Shown here piece by piece: positions 10,046 to 20,108 of a stretch of DNA of 43,696 nt. The position numbers and the translations under genes are program-made. The stretch comes from Malikia spinosa (lineage in GTDB: Bacteria > Pseudomonadota > Gammaproteobacteria > Burkholderiales > Burkholderiaceae_C). The notes below the pieces were generated by a model. The model was not told where the DNA came from and searched no databases. It saw only the letters and a program-made list of their open reading frames with translations. Every line of letters starts with the position of its first letter. The first letter of the stretch is position 1. The stretch is from NCBI RefSeq assembly GCF_002980625.1, contig NZ_PVLR01000064.1, positions 1-43,696 of the forward strand, written 5' to 3'.

Positions 10046-11644
10046 TTACCGTTTCTTGCCGACGGCGGGGCTGCGGCGATAGCCGGCGCGCGGCTGGGCA
10101 GCGGGTTTTTCTGCGGCAGTAGCGGCCGGCGCTTGCACTGTGGCCGGCTCGGTCGCGCCGGCTTCCGAAGCCACCACTTCCGGCGCCACGGCTTCGACTG
10201 CCGCCGCATCTACGCTGGCCGGTGCTTCGAGCGAAGTCGATTCAGGCAGGCTGGCTGCGGGCTCGATCACCGCGGCCACCGGGGCTGGCGCTTCGATGCT
10301 GATCGCGGCTGCGGCCGGTTCGGCGACTGCAGCCACCACTGCGGGCTCGGCAGCCACGGCCGTTACGGCTTTGGGCATGCCGGCCTGGTGCTCGAGGATG
10401 AACTTCTTCACCACCGGGTAGACCTGGTTGCGCCAGCGGCTGCCGCTGAAGATGCCGTAGTGGCCTGCGCCCTTGACCTCGAAGTGGCGCTGCTCCTCGC
10501 TCTCGATGCCGGTGCACAGCCCATGCGCGGCGTGGGTCTGGCCGCTGCCCGAGATGTCGTCGAGCTCGCCTTCGACCGTCAGCAGGCCGGTGTGCCGGAT
10601 ATCCTGCGGGCGCACCAGCTCCTTTTCGCCCTGCGCGTTGCGCACTTCCCAGGTGCCGTTGACCAGCTTGAAGTCCTGGAACACGGTCTGGATGGTTTCG
10701 AGGTAGTAGTCCGCGTCCATGTCGAGCACGGCGTTGTACTCGTTGTAGAACTGGCGGTGCGCCTCGGCGCTGTCGCTGTCACCCTTGATCAGGTGATTGA
10801 AGTAGTCGTAATGGCTGTTGGCGTGCCGGTCCGGGTTCATCGCGATGAAGCCGGTGTGCTGCAGGAAGCCCGGATAGACCCGGCGACCGGCGCCCGGGAA
10901 GTTGTTCGGCACCCGGTAGATCACGTTGTTCTCGAACCACTCGAACGGGCGATGCACCGCGAGGTTGTTGACCTCGGTCGGCGACTTGCGCGCATCGATC
11001 GGGCCGCCCATCATCGTCATCGACAGCGGAGTCTTCTCGCCGCGGCTGGCCATCAGCGACACCGCAGCCAGCGTCGGCACGGTCGGCTGGCAGACGCTGA
11101 TGACATGGCAGTTGTCGTAGCGGCCTTGCAGGTAGCGGATGAAGTCCTGCAGGTAGTTGACGTAGTCGTCGAGGTGGAACTCGCCTTCGGACAGCGGCAC
11201 CAGGCGCGCGTTCTTCCACTCGGTGATGTAGACCTTGTGGTCTTTCAGCATGGTGCGCACCGTCTCGCGCAGCAGCGTCGCGTAGTGGCCCGACAGCGGC
11301 GCGACGATCAGCACCACCGGCTGGCCCTTGAGGCGGCCCAGGGTCTCGGGGTCGTCGCTGAAGCGCTTGAAGCGCAGCAGGTCACAGAAGGGCTTGCCCA
11401 TCTCGACGCGTTCCTGGATCGCGATCTGGACCCCGTCGATGTCGATGGTACGGATGCCGAACTCAGGCTTCTCGTAGTCCTTGCCCAGGCGGTGCACCAG
11501 GTCGAAGCCCGCCGCCATGCGCTGCGACAGCGGCGTCATGCCGACCGGAAGCATCGGGTTGGTGAACATCTTGGCCGTCACCTTGGCCAGGTCGGAGAAA
11601 GGCTCGATCAGTGAGCGCTGGGTTTCGTAGATCTGGTAAAGCAT
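10046..11644 (-). CDS. phaZ: Intracellular poly(3-hydroxybutyrate) depolymerase with C-terminal extension
   Basis: Hydrolyses (or thiolyses) stored PHB in cytoplasmic granules. The ~422-residue core matches Pha[19 protein letters not shown], the catalytic Cys nucleophile in [10 protein letters not shown] (Cys185), [11 protein letters not shown] with the Asp, and [10 protein letters not shown] with the His. A 110-residue tail (423-532) rich in Ala, Pro, Val and Glu follows, ending in a basic stretch [14 protein letters not shown]. Family members usually stop near 405-420 residues, so the tail is an addition that resembles low-complexity segments of granule-associated proteins. The promoter region holds two PhaR-like palindromes. 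It is upstream of the RnfB-like gene on the same strand. Confidence 0.92.
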   Translation of the reverse strand: MLYQIYETQRSLIEPFSDLAKVTAKMFTNPMLPVGMTPLSQRMAAGFDLVHRLGKDYEKPEFGIRTIDIDGVQIAIQERVEMGKPFCDLLRFKRFSDDPETLGRLKGQPVVLIVAPLSGHYATLLRETVRTMLKDHKVYITEWKNARLVPLSEGEFHLDDYVNYLQDFIRYLQGRYDNCHVISVCQPTVPTLAAVSLMASRGEKTPLSMTMMGGPIDARKSPTEVNNLAVHRPFEWFENNVIYRVPNNFPGAGRRVYPGFLQHTGFIAMNPDRHANSHYDYFNHLIKGDSDSAEAHRQFYNEYNAVLDMDADYYLETIQTVFQDFKLVNGTWEVRNAQGEKELVRPQDIRHTGLLTVEGELDDISGSGQTHAAHGLCTGIESEEQRHFEVKGAGHYGIFSGSRWRNQVYPVVKKFILEHQAGMPKAVTAVAAEPAVVAAVAEPAAAAISIEAPAPVAAVIEPAASLPESTSLEAPASVDAAAVEAVAPEVVASEAGATEPATVQAPAATAAEKPAAQPRAGYRRSPAVGKKR

Positions 11645-11662
11645 GGCGGGACTCCAAGAGGT

Positions 11663-11705
11663 TGTTGCACTGCAGCATTATCGCAGCGTATGCTGCACTG
11701 CAGCA
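11663..11705. promoter_or_regulatory. Two TGC/GCA palindromes, candidate PhaR operator
   Basis: TGTTGCACTGCAGCA (11663-11677, one mismatch) and TGCTGCACTGCAGCA (11691-11705, a perfect palindrome around a central C) lie 28 bp apart, just upstream of phaZ. PhaR, the PHB-responsive repressor, binds TGC...GCA-type palindromes in other bacteria. The assignment is by resemblance and context only. Confidence 0.5.
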
Positions 11706-11752
11706 ACCGATTCATGCATTAAGCATCAATATGCACAGTTCCCTAGAATAAC

Positions 11753-11781
11753 AAAAAACGCCGCACTAAGGCGGCGTTTTT
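11753..11781 (-). terminator. Bidirectional Rho-independent terminator after the aminotransferase gene
   Basis: Stem AAAACGCCGC (11755-11764) and GCGGCGTTTT (11771-11780) with a 6-nt loop, A-run on one side and T-run on the other. Read on the minus strand it ends the aminotransferase transcript before phaZ starts. Confidence 0.85.
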
Positions 11782-11809
11782 ATCGCTTACAGCATTTATT
11801 GCGCCAAAC

Positions 11810-13006
11810 TTACATCACCTTGGCGATGGCCTGGCAGACGTAGTCGATGTTCTTGCTGTTGAGCGCGGCCACGCACATGCGGCCGGTGTCGGTACCGTAG
11901 ACACCGAACTCGTTGCGCAGGCGTACCATCTGGTCCTTGGAGAGGCCCGAGTAGCTGAACATGCCGATCTGGGTCGTGATGAAGCTCATGTCCTGCTGCA
12001 CGCCGGCGGCTTTCAGGCCGTCGACCAGCTTCTGGCGCATGGCCTTGATGCGCACGCGCATCTCGCCGAGTTCCTTTTCCCACAGCGCGCGCAGCTCGGG
12101 GTTGTTCAGCACCGCAGCGACCACGGCGCCACCGTGGATCGGCGGGTTGGAGTAGTTGGTGCGGATCGCGATCTTGAGCTGGGACAGCACGCGGTCGGCC
12201 TCAGCCTTGTCCTGGCACAGCACCGACAGGCCGCCGACGCGCTCGCCGTACAGGCTGAAGCTCTTGGAGAAGCTGGTCGAGACGAAGAAGTTCAGGCCCG
12301 AAGCGACGAACTTGCCGATCACGGCGCCGTCTTCGGCGATGCCGTAGCCAAAGCCCTGGTAGGCCATGTCGAGGAAAGGCGTCAGGCCCTTGGCCTTGAT
12401 GACGGCGATCACCTGGTCCCATTGCTCGGGCGTGATGTCGTAGCCGGTCGGGTTGTGGCAGCAGGCGTGCAGCACGATGACGGTGCCCGGCTCGGCCGCG
12501 TTCAGGCTGGCCAGCATGCCGTCGAAGTTGATGCCGCGCTTGTCGGCGTCGTAGTAGGCATAGGTGCCGACTTCGAAGCCGGCGTTGCTGAACAGCGCGC
12601 GGTGGTTTTCCCAGGACGGGTCGGAGATCAGCACCTTGGCGCCGGGGCTGAGCTTCTTGAGGAAGTCGGCGCCGACCTTCAGGCCGCCGGTGCCGCCGAT
12701 GGCCTGCACGGTGGCGACGCGACCGCTCTGGACCGGCTCGCTGTCGGCGCCGAAGACCAGGCCCTTGACGGCGGCGTCATAGGCCGCGATGCCGTCGATC
12801 GGCAGGTAGCCGCGCGCAGCAGGCTTTTCCATCATGGTCTTCTCGGCAGCCTGCACGCACTGCAGCAGCGGCAGCTTGCCGTTGTCGTCGAAGTACACGC
12901 CCACGCCCAGGTTGACCTTGTTGGGGTTGGTGTCGGCGTTGTACTGCTCGTTCAGACCCAGGATCGGGTCGCGGGGGGCCATTTCGACGGCGGAAAACAG
13001 AGACAT
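11810..13006 (-). CDS. tyrB: Aromatic/aspartate aminotransferase
   Basis: Class-I PLP aminotransferase (AspC/TyrB group) that exchanges amino groups between aromatic amino acids or aspartate and 2-oxoglutarate. The 398 residues include HACCHNPTGYD (substrate and PLP contacts), FLDMAYQGFGYG (Asp binding the pyridine N), the Schiff-base lysine in STSFSKSFSLYGERVG (Lys ~248) and the C-terminal TGRMCVA with the carboxylate-binding Arg. N-terminus SLFSAVEMAPRDPILGLNE is typical. It is monocistronic: a -10 element (TAAAAT) lies upstream and a terminator follows. Whether aromatic or aspartate specificity dominates cannot be told from sequence alone. Confidence 0.93.
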   Translation of the reverse strand: MSLFSAVEMAPRDPILGLNEQYNADTNPNKVNLGVGVYFDDNGKLPLLQCVQAAEKTMMEKPAARGYLPIDGIAAYDAAVKGLVFGADSEPVQSGRVATVQAIGGTGGLKVGADFLKKLSPGAKVLISDPSWENHRALFSNAGFEVGTYAYYDADKRGINFDGMLASLNAAEPGTVIVLHACCHNPTGYDITPEQWDQVIAVIKAKGLTPFLDMAYQGFGYGIAEDGAVIGKFVASGLNFFVSTSFSKSFSLYGERVGGLSVLCQDKAEADRVLSQLKIAIRTNYSNPPIHGGAVVAAVLNNPELRALWEKELGEMRVRIKAMRQKLVDGLKAAGVQQDMSFITTQIGMFSYSGLSKDQMVRLRNEFGVYGTDTGRMCVAALNSKNIDYVCQAIAKVM

Positions 13007-13074
13007 GAGTCGTTACCTGTGTGTGAAGGAAGGAGCGGTCATGCGCTGCGCAGCAAGGCAGCACAAAGGCGGGT

Positions 13075-13080
13075 ATTTTA
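13075..13080 (-). promoter_or_regulatory. Probable -10 element for tyrB
   Basis: Minus-strand TAAAAT about 70 bp before the tyrB ATG, in the context CTAAAATACCCGCC that is common in betaproteobacterial promoters. The best -35 match, TTGACC, is spaced only 13 bp away, so the -35 is uncertain. Confidence 0.35.
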
Positions 13081-13128
13081 GCTTGGCTGCAGTGGTCAAT
13101 GCGCTGGGCCCGAGCGGATCATTCCGTC

Positions 13129-13146
13129 CCGCCTTGTGAAACAATT
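13129..13146 (+). repeat. 18-bp direct repeat, left copy
   Basis: CCGCCTTGTGAAACAATT occurs here, 8 bp before the AlbA_2 gene, and again at 14658-14675, 4 bp before the uvrB ATG. The two copies are 1529 bp apart and bracket the AlbA_2 gene exactly. The natural reading is that the right copy belongs to the uvrB leader and was duplicated on insertion. Confidence 0.85.
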
Positions 13147-13154
13147 GAGTTGAA

Positions 13155-14633
13155 ATGCATCCAACAGTTGAACAGCTATTGACGCGGCCTGAAGGCAAGA
13201 CCCTTGAGTTCAAGCGTGACCTGTCGTCACCACGCAACCTGCTCAAGACGCTGGTCGCTTTTGCGAACACGGCGGGTGGTTGCCTGTTGGTAGGGGTAGA
13301 CGACAGTGGACAGGCCCAAGGGGTGGCGCAGCCACTGGACGATGAGGAGCGTTTGGCCAATCAGGTGGCCGACGCCATTGCGCCACGCCTTGTCCCGAGC
13401 ATCGAGCATGTAACGCTCGAAGGAAAAAGTCTGCTGCTGGTCGAAGTATTTCCCAGCAGCCTGCGCCCGCATTACATCAAGTCGGAGGGGCGTGAGCAAG
13501 GTAGCTACGTTCGGCTGGGTTCCAGCAACCGGCAGGCTGGGCCCGAGTTGGTGGCGCAGTTGCAGCGGTCGGCGATGGGGGTCGTGTTTGACGAGCTGCC
13601 TGTCTCTGACCTGGGCGTTGAAGACCTGGATCTGGAAGCGGCGCGCCGCTGGTTTGCCCCACGCGCCCTGATCGAGCAGGAGCTGCTGTCGCTGCGCCTG
13701 TTGACGCGCGAGCAAGGACGCCTGGTTCCGACCAAAGGCGCAGTGCTGTTGTTTGGCAAGTCCCGTGATGCATTTTTCCCCGATGCATGGGTCCAGTGCG
13801 GGCGCTTTCGTGGCTGCGACAAGTCGCATATTTTTGATCACACCGATATCCGGACCAATCTGCCCGATAGCGTCGAGCAGGTGACGGCTTTCCTGAAGAA
13901 GCATGCGTACAAGAGTGCCGATCTGTCGGACCTGCAGCGCAAGGATGTCTGGAGCATCCCTCTGCTGATGCTGCGCGAGGCGATCGTCAACGCGCTGGTG
14001 CATGCCGATTACTCACAAGCGGGTTCACCCGTGCGGGTCGCATTTTTTGATGACCGCATCGAGGTCGAGAGCCCTGGCATCCTGGTGCCCGGCATGACCA
14101 TCGAGGACATGAAGCAAGGCGTTTCCAACCTGCGCAATCGCGTGATCGCGCGCACCTTCCGGGAGCTCGGGCTGATTGAGCAATGGGGTAGCGGGGTGCG
14201 CCGCATCTTCAGTGAAGCTGAGTCGCTGGGCCTGCCCGAGCCAGCCATTGCCGAGCTGGGCATGCACTTGCGCCTGACGATCTACCTCAAGCAGCCACAG
14301 GTGATTCCGCTGCCTGTTCTTCACGACTCCAGCCACTTCCAGCCTGCACCAGATGAACGGCTAGAGTCACGGCTAGAGTCACGGCTAGAGTCGAAGCTTG
14401 CCGCCAGAATCGTGCTGCTGCTCAACGAGCAGCTCCGGGGCAAGTCCGAGCTGGCGAAATCCCTCGGGCATCAAACTGTTTCGGGCGAGCTGCACAAGCA
14501 AGTCCGGCGCCTGCTGGAGCTGGGCTGGATCGAGATGACATTGCCAGACAAGCCGCAGAGCCGGCTCCAGAAATACCGACTGACTGAACTGGCCCGGCAA
14601 GCGCTTGCTAGCGCAGCCTTGGCAAAAACCTGA
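13155..14633 (+). CDS. AlbA_2 domain / GHKL-ATPase protein, putative transcriptional regulator
   Basis: A 492-residue protein of the AlbA_2 (Schlafen-like) group. The N-terminal AlbA_2 domain (~1-140) shows [10 protein letters not shown] and [21 protein letters not shown] central GHKL-type ATP-binding domain has an N box ([18 protein letters not shown]) and [10 protein letters not shown], with [11 protein letters not shown] near its end. The C-terminal winged-helix-like region is reached through a LESR-repeat linker (three 12-bp repeats). Such proteins are often annotated as transcriptional regulators and many sit in mobile regions; their substrate is generally unknown. It lies between tyrB and uvrB and is flanked by 18-bp direct repeats, indicating insertion. 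It may now supply the transcript for uvrB. Confidence 0.85.
   Translation: MHPTVEQLLTRPEGKTLEFKRDLSSPRNLLKTLVAFANTAGGCLLVGVDDSGQAQGVAQPLDDEERLANQVADAIAPRLVPSIEHVTLEGKSLLLVEVFPSSLRPHYIKSEGREQGSYVRLGSSNRQAGPELVAQLQRSAMGVVFDELPVSDLGVEDLDLEAARRWFAPRALIEQELLSLRLLTREQGRLVPTKGAVLLFGKSRDAFFPDAWVQCGRFRGCDKSHIFDHTDIRTNLPDSVEQVTAFLKKHAYKSADLSDLQRKDVWSIPLLMLREAIVNALVHADYSQAGSPVRVAFFDDRIEVESPGILVPGMTIEDMKQGVSNLRNRVIARTFRELGLIEQWGSGVRRIFSEAESLGLPEPAIAELGMHLRLTIYLKQPQVIPLPVLHDSSHFQPAPDERLESRLESRLESKLAARIVLLLNEQLRGKSELAKSLGHQTVSGELHKQVRRLLELGWIEMTLPDKPQSRLQKYRLTELARQALASAALAKT
14358..14393 (+). repeat. Three tandem 12-bp repeats encoding RLES
   Basis: Three in-phase copies of CGGCTAGAGTCA (last base G in copy three) encode [12 protein letters not shown] in the linker before the C-terminal domain. 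Copy-number change would lengthen or shorten the linker by four residues without a frameshift. Comparable ESR-type repeats occur in other AlbA_2 family proteins. Confidence 0.9.
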
Positions 14634-14653
14634 CACCTGCCAGCACCTGCCAG
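14634..14653 (+). repeat. Tandem 10-bp duplication after the AlbA_2 gene
   Basis: CACCTGCCAG is present twice in direct succession immediately after the AlbA_2 stop codon, 4 bp before the right-hand 18-bp repeat. It may mark the junction of the inserted segment. Confidence 0.8.
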
Positions 14654-14657
14654 TTGT

Positions 14658-14675
14658 CCGCCTTGTGAAACAATT
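14658..14675 (+). repeat. 18-bp direct repeat, right copy (uvrB leader)
   Basis: Second copy of CCGCCTTGTGAAACAATT, ending 4 bp before the uvrB ATG. It contains the small palindrome TTGTGAAACAA. Confidence 0.85.
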
Positions 14676-14679
14676 CGGC

Positions 14680-16743
<2,064 letters not shown>

Positions 16744-16750
16744 TGCCTAC

Positions 16751-16796
16751 TAAAACAGTCGGGATTGGTGTATACTTGACTGAAACGCTCGGGATT
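16751..16796 (+). promoter_or_regulatory. iscR promoter region with two IscR type-1-like sites
   Basis: TTGACTGAAACGCTCGGGAT (from 16776) resembles the type-1 IscR site that overlaps the iscR -35 box in other proteobacteria; TTGACT also serves as the -35. A second, shorter copy, AAACAGTCGGGATT (16753-16766), lies exactly 30 bp upstream of AAACGCTCGGGATT. The downstream -10 is poor. This suggests Fe-S-IscR autorepression. Confidence 0.6.
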
Positions 16797-16860
16797 CGAT
16801 GCGATCCTCCTTGCAGGTGCGAAGAGGGCAGGTTTCCCCGGCCATTTCCAGGAGTTTGCC

Positions 16861-17394
16861 ATGCGCCTTACCACCAAGGGCCGTTTCGCCGTCACCGCCA
16901 TGATCGACCTGGCCCTGCGCCAGGGCAGCGGTCCGGTGACGCTGGCCGCCATCAGTCAGCGCCAGCAGATCTCCCTGTCCTACCTCGAGCAGCTGTTCGG
17001 CAAGCTGCGCCGCAACCTGCTGGTCGAGTCGACCCGCGGTCCCGGCGGCGGCTACACTCTGGGCCGCAAGGCCGACGCGATCACGGTGGCCGACATTATC
17101 GTCTCGGTCGACGAGCCGATCGATGCGACCGGCTGCGGTGGCAAGAGCAACTGCCTCGGTGACGGCATGCCCTGCCTGACGCATGACCTCTGGGATCAGC
17201 TCAACGCCAAGATGGTCGAGTTCCTGAGCTCGATCACGCTGCAAAAGCTGATCGACGAACAACTGGCCAAGGGCGTGGTGATCGAGTCGGTGCCGCAGAT
17301 CCGGCGCGCGATCTCCTCCGCGCCGGTGGTCAAGCCGATCCGCGTCAACGCCCCCAATTCCGTCTTTGCACTCGGGACTGCCGCAGCCAAGTAA
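16861..17394 (+). CDS. iscR: Iron-sulfur cluster regulator IscR
   Basis: Rrf2-family regulator that represses the isc operon when carrying a 2Fe-2S cluster. The 177 residues start [19 protein letters not shown] (winged helix), with recognition helix [14 protein letters not shown] and wing [13 protein letters not shown]. The cluster ligands are Cys92, Cys98, Cys105 and His108; E. coli has 92, 98, 104 and 107, so there is one extra residue in the last interval. First gene of the isc operon; iscS follows after 37 bp. The upstream region holds candidate autoregulatory sites. Confidence 0.96.
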   Translation: MRLTTKGRFAVTAMIDLALRQGSGPVTLAAISQRQQISLSYLEQLFGKLRRNLLVESTRGPGGGYTLGRKADAITVADIIVSVDEPIDATGCGGKSNCLGDGMPCLTHDLWDQLNAKMVEFLSSITLQKLIDEQLAKGVVIESVPQIRRAISSAPVVKPIRVNAPNSVFALGTAAAK

Positions 17395-17431
17395 GCTCGC
17401 GCCCGCAGGCCCCTTTTCACAGGATGACATC

Positions 17432-18652
17432 ATGAGCACCACCCCGCATTACCCGATCTACCTCGACTACAGCGCGACCACGCCTTGCGACCCGCGCGTC
17501 GTCGACAAGATGATCCCCTGGTTGAACGAGCATTTCGGCAACCCGGCCTCGCGCAGCCACGCCTGGGGCTGGGAAGCTGAAGCCGCGATCGAGAAGGCGC
17601 GCGAGCAGGTCGCCTCCTTGATCGGCGCCGATTCGCGTGAGATCGTCTGGACCAGCGGCGCGACCGAGTCCAACAACCTGGCGATCAAGGGCGCGGCCCA
17701 TTTCTACCAGGGGAAGGGCAAGCACCTGATCACGGTCAAGACCGAGCACAAGGCCGTGCTCGATACCTGCCGCCACCTCGAGCGCGAGGGCTTCGAGGTC
17801 ACCTACCTCGACGTCCAGCCCGATGGCCTGCTCGACCTCGAGGCCTTCAAGGCCGCGATCCGTCCCGACACCATCCTGGCCAGCGTGATGTTCGTCAACA
17901 ACGAGATCGGCGTGATCCAGGACATTCCGGCCATCGGCGCGATCTGCCGCGAGAAGGGTGTGATTTTCCACGTCGATGCGGCGCAGGCCACCGGCCGCGT
18001 CCATGTCGACCTGGCGACGCTGCCGGTCGACCTGATGAGCCTGACCTCGCACAAGACCTACGGCCCCAAGGGCGTGGGCGCGCTCTATGTGCGTCGCAAG
18101 CCGCGCATCCGCCTGGAAGCGCAGATGCATGGTGGTGGTCACGAGCGTGGCATGCGCTCAGGCACGCTGCCGACGCACCAGATCGTCGGCATGGGCGAGG
18201 CCTACGCGATTGCCCAGGCCGAGATGGCGACCGAGCTGCCGCGCATCCAGGCGTTGCACGACCGCATGTTCGCCGGCCTGTCCTCGATCGAGCAGACCTT
18301 CCTGAACGGTCACGAGACCCGCCGCATCCCGCACAACCTCAACATGAGCTTCAACTATGTCGAGGGCGAGTCGCTGATCATGGGCATCAAGGGCCTGGCG
18401 GTCTCCTCCGGCTCGGCCTGCACCTCGGCCAGCCTGGAGCCCAGCTATGTGCTGCGCGCCCTGGGCCGCAGCGACGAGCTGGCGCACAGCAGCCTGCGCA
18501 TGACGATCGGCCGCTGGACCACCGAGGAAGAGGTCGACACCGCGATCGAGTCGATCAAGACCAATGTCGCCAAGCTGCGCGAGCTCTCGCCGCTGTGGGA
18601 CATGTACCAGGACGGCATCGACATCTCGACCATCCAGTGGGCTGCCCACTGA
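17432..18652 (+). CDS. iscS: Cysteine desulfurase IscS
   Basis: PLP enzyme releasing sulfur from cysteine as persulfide for Fe-S assembly and other thio-cofactors. The 406 residues contain [14 protein letters not shown], the PLP lysine in [11 protein letters not shown] (Lys208) and the persulfide Cys in [11 protein letters not shown] (Cys330), with the C-terminal [21 protein letters not shown]-like tail typical of group I IscS. The ATG at 17432 follows AGGATGAC; an upstream in-frame ATG at 17366 lies inside iscR. iscU follows after 25 bp. Confidence 0.97.
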   Translation: MSTTPHYPIYLDYSATTPCDPRVVDKMIPWLNEHFGNPASRSHAWGWEAEAAIEKAREQVASLIGADSREIVWTSGATESNNLAIKGAAHFYQGKGKHLITVKTEHKAVLDTCRHLEREGFEVTYLDVQPDGLLDLEAFKAAIRPDTILASVMFVNNEIGVIQDIPAIGAICREKGVIFHVDAAQATGRVHVDLATLPVDLMSLTSHKTYGPKGVGALYVRRKPRIRLEAQMHGGGHERGMRSGTLPTHQIVGMGEAYAIAQAEMATELPRIQALHDRMFAGLSSIEQTFLNGHETRRIPHNLNMSFNYVEGESLIMGIKGLAVSSGSACTSASLEPSYVLRALGRSDELAHSSLRMTIGRWTTEEEVDTAIESIKTNVAKLRELSPLWDMYQDGIDISTIQWAAH

Positions 18653-18677
18653 TCCCGCACTGAACAGGAGAATTGAC

Positions 18678-19067
18678 ATGGCTTACTCTGACAAGGTCGT
18701 TGACCACTACGAAAACCCCCGCAACGTCGGCAGCTTCGAAAAGGGCGACGAGGACGTCGGCACCGGCATGGTGGGTGCACCGGCCTGCGGCGACGTCATG
18801 AAGCTGCAGATCAAGGTCAACCCGGCTACCGGCGTGATCGAGGACGCGCGCTTCAAGACCTACGGCTGCGGCTCGGCGATCGCATCGAGCTCGCTGGTGA
18901 CCGAATGGGTCAAGGGCAAGACGCTGGACGAAGCGGCTCAGATCAAGAACAGCGAGATCGCCGAGGAGCTGGCGCTGCCGCCGGTCAAGATCCACTGCTC
19001 GATCCTGGCCGAGGACGCCATCAAGGCGGCCGTCGACGACTACAAGAAGAAGCACGTCGCCGCCTGA
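18678..19067 (+). CDS. iscU: Fe-S cluster scaffold IscU
   Basis: Scaffold on which IscS builds 2Fe-2S clusters. The 129 residues have the three invariant cysteines and the Asp: APACGDVM (Cys37, Asp39), TYGCGSAIAS (Cys64) and KIHCSILAEDAI (His106, Cys107), plus the LPPVK chaperone-binding motif read here as LPPVKIHC. AGGAG lies 8 nt before the ATG at 18678. It is set between iscS and iscA in normal isc order. Confidence 0.97.
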   Translation: MAYSDKVVDHYENPRNVGSFEKGDEDVGTGMVGAPACGDVMKLQIKVNPATGVIEDARFKTYGCGSAIASSSLVTEWVKGKTLDEAAQIKNSEIAEELALPPVKIHCSILAEDAIKAAVDDYKKKHVAA

Positions 19068-19105
19068 TCCACTGACCCCGACCGACCCCTTATCCTGCGC
19101 TCACC

Positions 19106-19429
19106 ATGTCCGTCACCCTCACTGAAGCCGCCGCCAAGCATGTCACCAAATACCTGAGCCGTCGTGGCAAGGGGGTCGGGGTGCGGCTGGGCGTCAAGAC
19201 CACCGGCTGCTCGGGCCTGGCCTACAAGCTCGAGTACGCCGACGATGTCGCTCCCGAGGACGTGGTGTTCGAGGACAAGGGCATCCAGATCATGATCGAT
19301 CCCAAGTCGATGGCCTATCTCGACGGCATGACGCTGGACTTCGTGCGCGAGGGCTTGAACGAGGGCTTTCGCTTCAACAACCCGAACGAGCGCGACCGTT
19401 GCGGCTGTGGAGAGTCGTTCCGTGTCTGA
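19106..19429 (+). CDS. iscA: A-type Fe-S carrier IscA
   Basis: Carrier that receives clusters and delivers them to target enzymes. The 107-residue protein has the three A-type cysteines: Cys35 in [10 protein letters not shown] and Cys99/Cys101 in the C-terminal RCGCGESF. Length and the [13 protein letters not shown] start are standard. Its last codons overlap the GTG start of hscB by 8 bp. Confidence 0.95.
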   Translation: MSVTLTEAAAKHVTKYLSRRGKGVGVRLGVKTTGCSGLAYKLEYADDVAPEDVVFEDKGIQIMIDPKSMAYLDGMTLDFVREGLNEGFRFNNPNERDRCGCGESFRV

Positions 19430-19967
19430 GTTCATGGAGTCCGGAGTCGAGGCGCCGAGCCTGCAGGACGACGATTTCCGTCTGTTCGGCCTGCCCATGG
19501 GCTTTGCGCTCGACCGCGCCGCGCTCGACGAACGCTGGAAGGCGTTGCAGCGCCAGGCCCACCCCGACCGCTTCGCGGCCCAGGGGACGGCGGCCCAGCG
19601 CGTCGCGATGCAATGGTCGGTGCGCATCAACGAGGCCTACCAGCGCCTGAAGGACCCGTTGAAGCGCGCGGCCTACTGGTGCGAGCTCAACGGCGCCCCG
19701 ATCAAGGCCGAAAGCAACACCGCGATGCCCACCGCCTTCCTGATGCAACAGATGGAGTGGCGTGAAGCGCTCGAGGAGGCTGCTGGCGCCGAGGCCATCG
19801 AGGCCCTGCTGGAGCAGACCCAGGCCTTCCGGCGCGACAGTCTGGATCAGCTCGGCCGCACGATTGACCAGCAGCGCGACGCGCTGGCTGCGGCCCAGCA
19901 GGTCAGGGCGCTGATGTTCGTCGAGCGTTTTGCCGACGACCTGCACGGCCGGCTCGACCGGCTCTGA
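19422..19967 (+). CDS. hscB: J-domain co-chaperone HscB
   Basis: Delivers IscU to HscA and stimulates its ATPase. The ~181-residue protein has an N-terminal J domain with the HPD motif (RQAHPDRF) and a C-terminal helical IscU-binding domain. The start is not obvious: GTG at 19407, GTG at 19422 and ATG at 19434 are all in frame. GGAGAG lies 7 nt before 19422, so that GTG is preferred, overlapping the iscA stop. A 141-bp gap to hscA follows, unusually long within this operon. Confidence 0.93.
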   Translation: MSEFMESGVEAPSLQDDDFRLFGLPMGFALDRAALDERWKALQRQAHPDRFAAQGTAAQRVAMQWSVRINEAYQRLKDPLKRAAYWCELNGAPIKAESNTAMPTAFLMQQMEWREALEEAAGAEAIEALLEQTQAFRRDSLDQLGRTIDQQRDALAAAQQVRALMFVERFADDLHGRLDRL

Positions 19968-20052
19968 TCCTGTCCCGATCTTTTCTCCATCCCGCGCCGG
20001 AAAATCCGCCTGATCTTCCAGGGCTGCTTCGCCTGCGACAATAGCGGGCTTG

Positions 20053-20098
20053 CCCGGGATTTTCCGGGACCGAGTTTTTACCCCGGGCTTTTATGCCC
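20053..20098 (+). terminator. Two small hairpins between hscB and hscA, possible attenuator
   Basis: CCCGG...CCGGG (20053-20057, 20064-20068) is followed at 20072-20079 by GAGTTTTT, and a second hairpin CGGGC...GCCCG spans 20084-20099. They lie in the 141-bp hscB-hscA gap. A GACAAT element at 20037-20042 could be a weak internal -10. Evidence is only structural. Confidence 0.3.
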
Positions 20099-20108
20099 GC
20101 CTTGCCCC

